34,272 bases of DNA from Planctomyces sp. GTDB taxonomy: Bacteria; Planctomycetota; Planctomycetia; Planctomycetales; Planctomycetaceae. The translations under genes were made by a program, and so were the position numbers. This document shows, one piece after another, positions 32,127-34,272 of this stretch (within the stretch, counting starts at the first letter, position 1; each line of letters begins with the position of its first letter). The stretch is from contig SXXK01000082.1 in the NCBI GenBank assembly GCA_005791255.1, forward strand, positions 1-34,272. Reading direction: 5' to 3'. The notes under the pieces were generated by a model that ran no database searches, was not told where the DNA came from, and was given only the letters and a program-made list of their open reading frames with translations.

Positions 32127-32150
32127 CGGCCTGCAGTTTCCTGCAGGCCG
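32127..32150. repeat. Perfect 10-bp inverted repeat just past the secretin stop
   Basis: CGGCCTGCAG (32127-32136) and CTGCAGGCCG (32141-32150) with a 4-nt loop, 19 bp beyond the secretin stop codon. There is no T-run on either side, so it is more likely an mRNA 3'-end stabiliser or part of a two-hairpin terminator with 32005-32038. Confidence 0.5.
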
Positions 32151-32168
32151 GCCTGGCTGCCGCGAATG

Positions 32169-34272
32169 CTATTCTGCCGCAGTTCCGTTGATAATCTCCT
32201 CTTCTTCTTCCTGGATGATGATGCGAGGAGTCACCATCAGCATGATGCTTTCCGTTTCACGTCCCACACCGCTGTTCTTGAAGAGACGGCTGATGTAAGG
32301 GATCTTGTTGAGAATCGGAACACCGGCCATGTTGCGGCCTTCACGCAGACGCTTGATACCACCCAGCAGAACGGTACCTCCGTCCGGAACGCTGACGACG
32401 GTGCTGACAGAGATCGTGGAGATCACAGGCAGCTGGAGTGTGCCGGACTGGCCACCACCCTGCTGACCCTGCTGGCCACCCTGGCCACCACCACCACCAC
32501 CTCCTCCGAAGCCGCCACCACCGCCACCGCCGAAGCCGCCGCCGATACCGCCGATACCGCCGAAGCCGCCACCGGCACCGCCGCCACCACCACCGAAGCC
32601 GCCGCCGCCGCCACCGAAGCCACCACCGCCACCGCCGAGACCACCGGCACCGCCGGCGTTGACATTGGTGAAGGTCTGGACGTCGATGATCTGGCTGAAG
32701 AACGGAGACATGGACAGTCGCACATAGCGACGGTCAGCAGACACCACACCTGACACGGTAAGGCTGATACCGTCCGGGAACGGAGCGACGATTGGCTGGA
32801 AGCCGACGGCACCCGGTGCGAGGTTCGGGATCTGTCCAATGACCAGATAGCGCTGTGTCTGGTCGGTGATTGATGCGAACTGACCGTTGTACATCGTGAC
32901 CTTCGGAGCAAACAGGATGTTTGAGCGAGAGTCGCCCTGAGCAGCCTGGATGAAGAAGAAGGCTTCGATGTCGCTGAGGATGGCCATACCGACCTGGATA
33001 CCGGCATTTGGCTGGAATCCACCGAAGTCGGGTACGCCGATTTCGAAGGAACCCTGACGGAACTGGATGTCATAGTCCTGTGTGAACTGGTTCGGACCGC
33101 TCATCCCCACAACCGTACCACGGAAGTCATCACGAGGCGAGTTGACTCGGTTGATCGGGTCGAACAGCTGCTGACCACCACCCTGATTCTGCTGTCCCTG
33201 CTGCCCGCCACCACCCTGGCCCTGCTGGCTACCTCGAAGGTCACCACCCTGCTGACCACCACCACCACCACCGTTCTGACCGGCACCGCCGGGGAACTGC
33301 AGCTGGCGTGATCCGAAGGCGGGAACTCCCGGAGGATCGCCGAGCGTATCATTCAGGTTCATGTCGAAGTCGACGCCGATTCGTTCGAAGAAGTTATCGG
33401 AGACGCTGATGAACCGCACTTCGACGGTCACCTGCAGGTCCTGCAGTTTGCGGAGCTGTGTGAGCAGATCGGCGATCTGTTCGTGAACAGCGGAGGTCTG
33501 GCGAATCACCAGAGACAGTGTGTTTTCTTCCTGACCGATTGTTCCCTGTCCGCCATCGACGTCCCAGGTTCCTGGTTCGACGGTGGTGGTGATCAGGTTG
33601 ACCAGTCCGGAGAAGTCGGCATTGCTGACGGTATTGCTGCCGGATCCGGTCCCGTTGGCTGACGGTCGACCATTGCCACCGATGGAGACGGCGAGATCGT
33701 CGTTGACCTGATAGAACCCATTTCCGCTGGCACTCGGAGCTCGTTCACTTCCGGGCACTGAGTTGCCGTACTGTCCGACATTGGCTGGGTTGCGAATTCC
33801 GACCGGTACGACGAGGTCAGCGACGTTGTAGGCGACATTGAGGTACTTCGTTTCCTGCTCCAGACGATTGGTGATCATCAGAGTTTCGTTTTCGATTGAG
33901 TACACCAGTCCACCGGCCTGATCGAGCAGCAGATTGAGGGCACTGCGGAGGGTGATACCATCCACGTCGATGCTGACCATCTGCGTGACTGACAGCCCTT
34001 CGGACTCAATCTCACGAGTCTTCATGGTGATATTGATGCCGTGATCGAGTGCGATCTGTCGAACAACTTCGGTGAGTGGCGTGTCCTTGTAGTGCAGGGA
34101 CACTTTATCGCCGAGGCTTTTTTCGATTTTCAGTTCGCTTTCGGTGCGTTCACGGCTGTCAACGCGTCCGAGTCGTTCGCGACGTTTCGTCAGTTCACCC
34201 CAGCTGCGGGCGTCGGGCATGTTGTAGTCCCGTCCTGGAGCGATCATGGCTTCTTCAACATCATTCAGGCTC
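32169..34272 (-). CDS. Secretin (type II/III secretion or type IV pilus outer-membrane channel), 5' end outside the window
   Basis: 701 codons are visible and the frame stays open to the right edge, so the signal peptide and first part lie outside. Visible order: an STN/N0-like domain (VSLHYKDTPLTEVVRQIALD to ETLMIT), an N1-like region (YLNVAYNVADLVVPVG) and LVNLITTTVEPGTWDVDGG, a pattern frequent in planctomycete secretins. Then QTSAVHEQIADLLTQLRKLQ, a Gln/Gly-rich insert, and the secretin domain with SNILFAPKVTMYNGQ, a long Gly-rich insert, VPDGGTVLLGGIKRLREG and MAGVPILNKIPYISRLFKN, ending LMVTPRIII plus an acidic tail. The GVPxLxxIPxxxxLF element is diagnostic. Such rings form gated outer-membrane pores. 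It probably works with ATPase and pseudopilin partners, perhaps including the ExeA-like ATPase and pilin-like protein in this window (inference). An ATG at 34247 exists but the frame upstream of it is coding-like. Confidence 0.9.
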   Translation of the reverse strand, partial: SLNDVEEAMIAPGRDYNMPDARSWGELTKRRERLGRVDSRERTESELKIEKSLGDKVSLHYKDTPLTEVVRQIALDHGINITMKTREIESEGLSVTQMVSIDVDGITLRSALNLLLDQAGGLVYSIENETLMITNRLEQETKYLNVAYNVADLVVPVGIRNPANVGQYGNSVPGSERAPSASGNGFYQVNDDLAVSIGGNGRPSANGTGSGSNTVSNADFSGLVNLITTTVEPGTWDVDGGQGTIGQEENTLSLVIRQTSAVHEQIADLLTQLRKLQDLQVTVEVRFISVSDNFFERIGVDFDMNLNDTLGDPPGVPAFGSRQLQFPGGAGQNGGGGGGQQGGDLRGSQQGQGGGGQQGQQNQGGGQQLFDPINRVNSPRDDFRGTVVGMSGPNQFTQDYDIQFRQGSFEIGVPDFGGFQPNAGIQVGMAILSDIEAFFFIQAAQGDSRSNILFAPKVTMYNGQFASITDQTQRYLVIGQIPNLAPGAVGFQPIVAPFPDGISLTVSGVVSADRRYVRLSMSPFFSQIIDVQTFTNVNAGGAGGLGGGGGGFGGGGGGFGGGGGGAGGGFGGIGGIGGGFGGGGGGGFGGGGGGGGQGGQQGQQGGGQSGTLQLPVISTISVSTVVSVPDGGTVLLGGIKRLREGRNMAGVPILNKIPYISRLFKNSGVGRETESIMLMVTPRIIIQEEEEEIINGTAAE
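32444..32657 (-). repeat. Gly-rich low-complexity insert in the secretin
   Basis: About 70 codons made mostly of GGGGGGFGG-type units with a GGIGGIGGG centre and a GQGGQQGQQGGG end. The DNA is a CCACCG/CCGCCA-rich tract prone to slippage. It sits between FTNVNA and SGTLQLPVIS, inside the C-terminal barrel-forming domain. Confidence 0.85.
33165..33297 (-). repeat. Gln/Gly-rich low-complexity insert in the secretin
   Basis: About 44 codons (GQNGGGGGGQQGGDLRGSQQ and similar, ending GGGQQL) between LQFPGG and FDPINRV, at the start of the secretin core. Composition resembles the C-terminal insert but is richer in Gln. Confidence 0.8.

Noticed and set aside
32444-32657. CRISPR or tandem-repeat array at the CCACCG-rich tract
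   Set aside because: No spacers and no constant repeat unit; it is in-frame Gly-rich coding sequence.

Overview
The window reads as a planctomycete (phylum Planctomycetota) chromosome segment. The evidence is a giant secreted protein with the planctomycete-type N-terminal LExLExR..LSA signature, a ThuA / dehydrogenase-type propeller / HEAT / cytochrome c fusion typical of the PVC group, a pilin-like 'SGAVVSAEL' membrane protein of a style common in that phylum, and long paralogous ABC-2 permeases. No insertion sequence, prophage, CRISPR array or rRNA was seen. The DNA is moderately GC-rich and codes densely on both strands. The genus cannot be resolved from the sequence.

Layout, left to right. 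1-3 kb: the 5' end of purM (minus), divergent from an ExeA-like ATPase and a GalT-like nucleotidyltransferase (plus), which converge on rsmE (minus). 3-9.8 kb: a ~2228-residue subtilisin-family surface protein (minus) with its own strong terminator. 10-13 kb (minus): a c-type cytochrome/propeller gene split by an in-frame TAG, then a SAM methyltransferase. 13.3-13.6 kb: aroH-type chorismate mutase (plus). 13.9-23.8 kb (plus): the 1476-residue ThuA/heme fusion, two translationally coupled ABC-2 permeases, a BON-like small protein and a beta-helix protein; the last two have a good sigma70-like promoter of their own. 23.8-27.2 kb (minus): tex, preceded within 14 nt by tRNA-Leu(GAG), and an extended SDR sugar-nucleotide epimerase/dehydratase. 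27.2-29.1 kb (plus): a long non-coding leader ending in a near-perfect terminator, then the pilin-like protein. 29-32 kb (minus): an M81 metallopeptidase coupled by ATGA overlap to an MFS permease. 32.2 kb to the end (minus): a secretin, open at the window edge.

Housekeeping genes (purM, rsmE, aroH, tRNA-Leu, tex) are interleaved with envelope and secretion functions: secretin, pilin-like protein, ExeA-like ATPase, surface protease and heme proteins. The ATPase, pilin-like protein and secretin could belong to related type II/IV assembly machinery, but they are not adjacent and this is inference.

The most notable observations are: (i) the leader at 27592-27794, where a terminator stands about 27 nt before the start codon of the first plus-strand gene, with a second copy of one terminator arm upstream, an attenuator-like layout; (ii) two unrelated domains nested at the same position of consecutive Calx-beta-like repeats in the giant protease; (iii) the amber codon inside the cytochrome gene; (iv) altered active-site motifs in the ATPase (Walker A Lys to Arg) and the GalT-like enzyme (HCHSQ, no CPFC); and (v) long Gly-rich inserts in the secretin.
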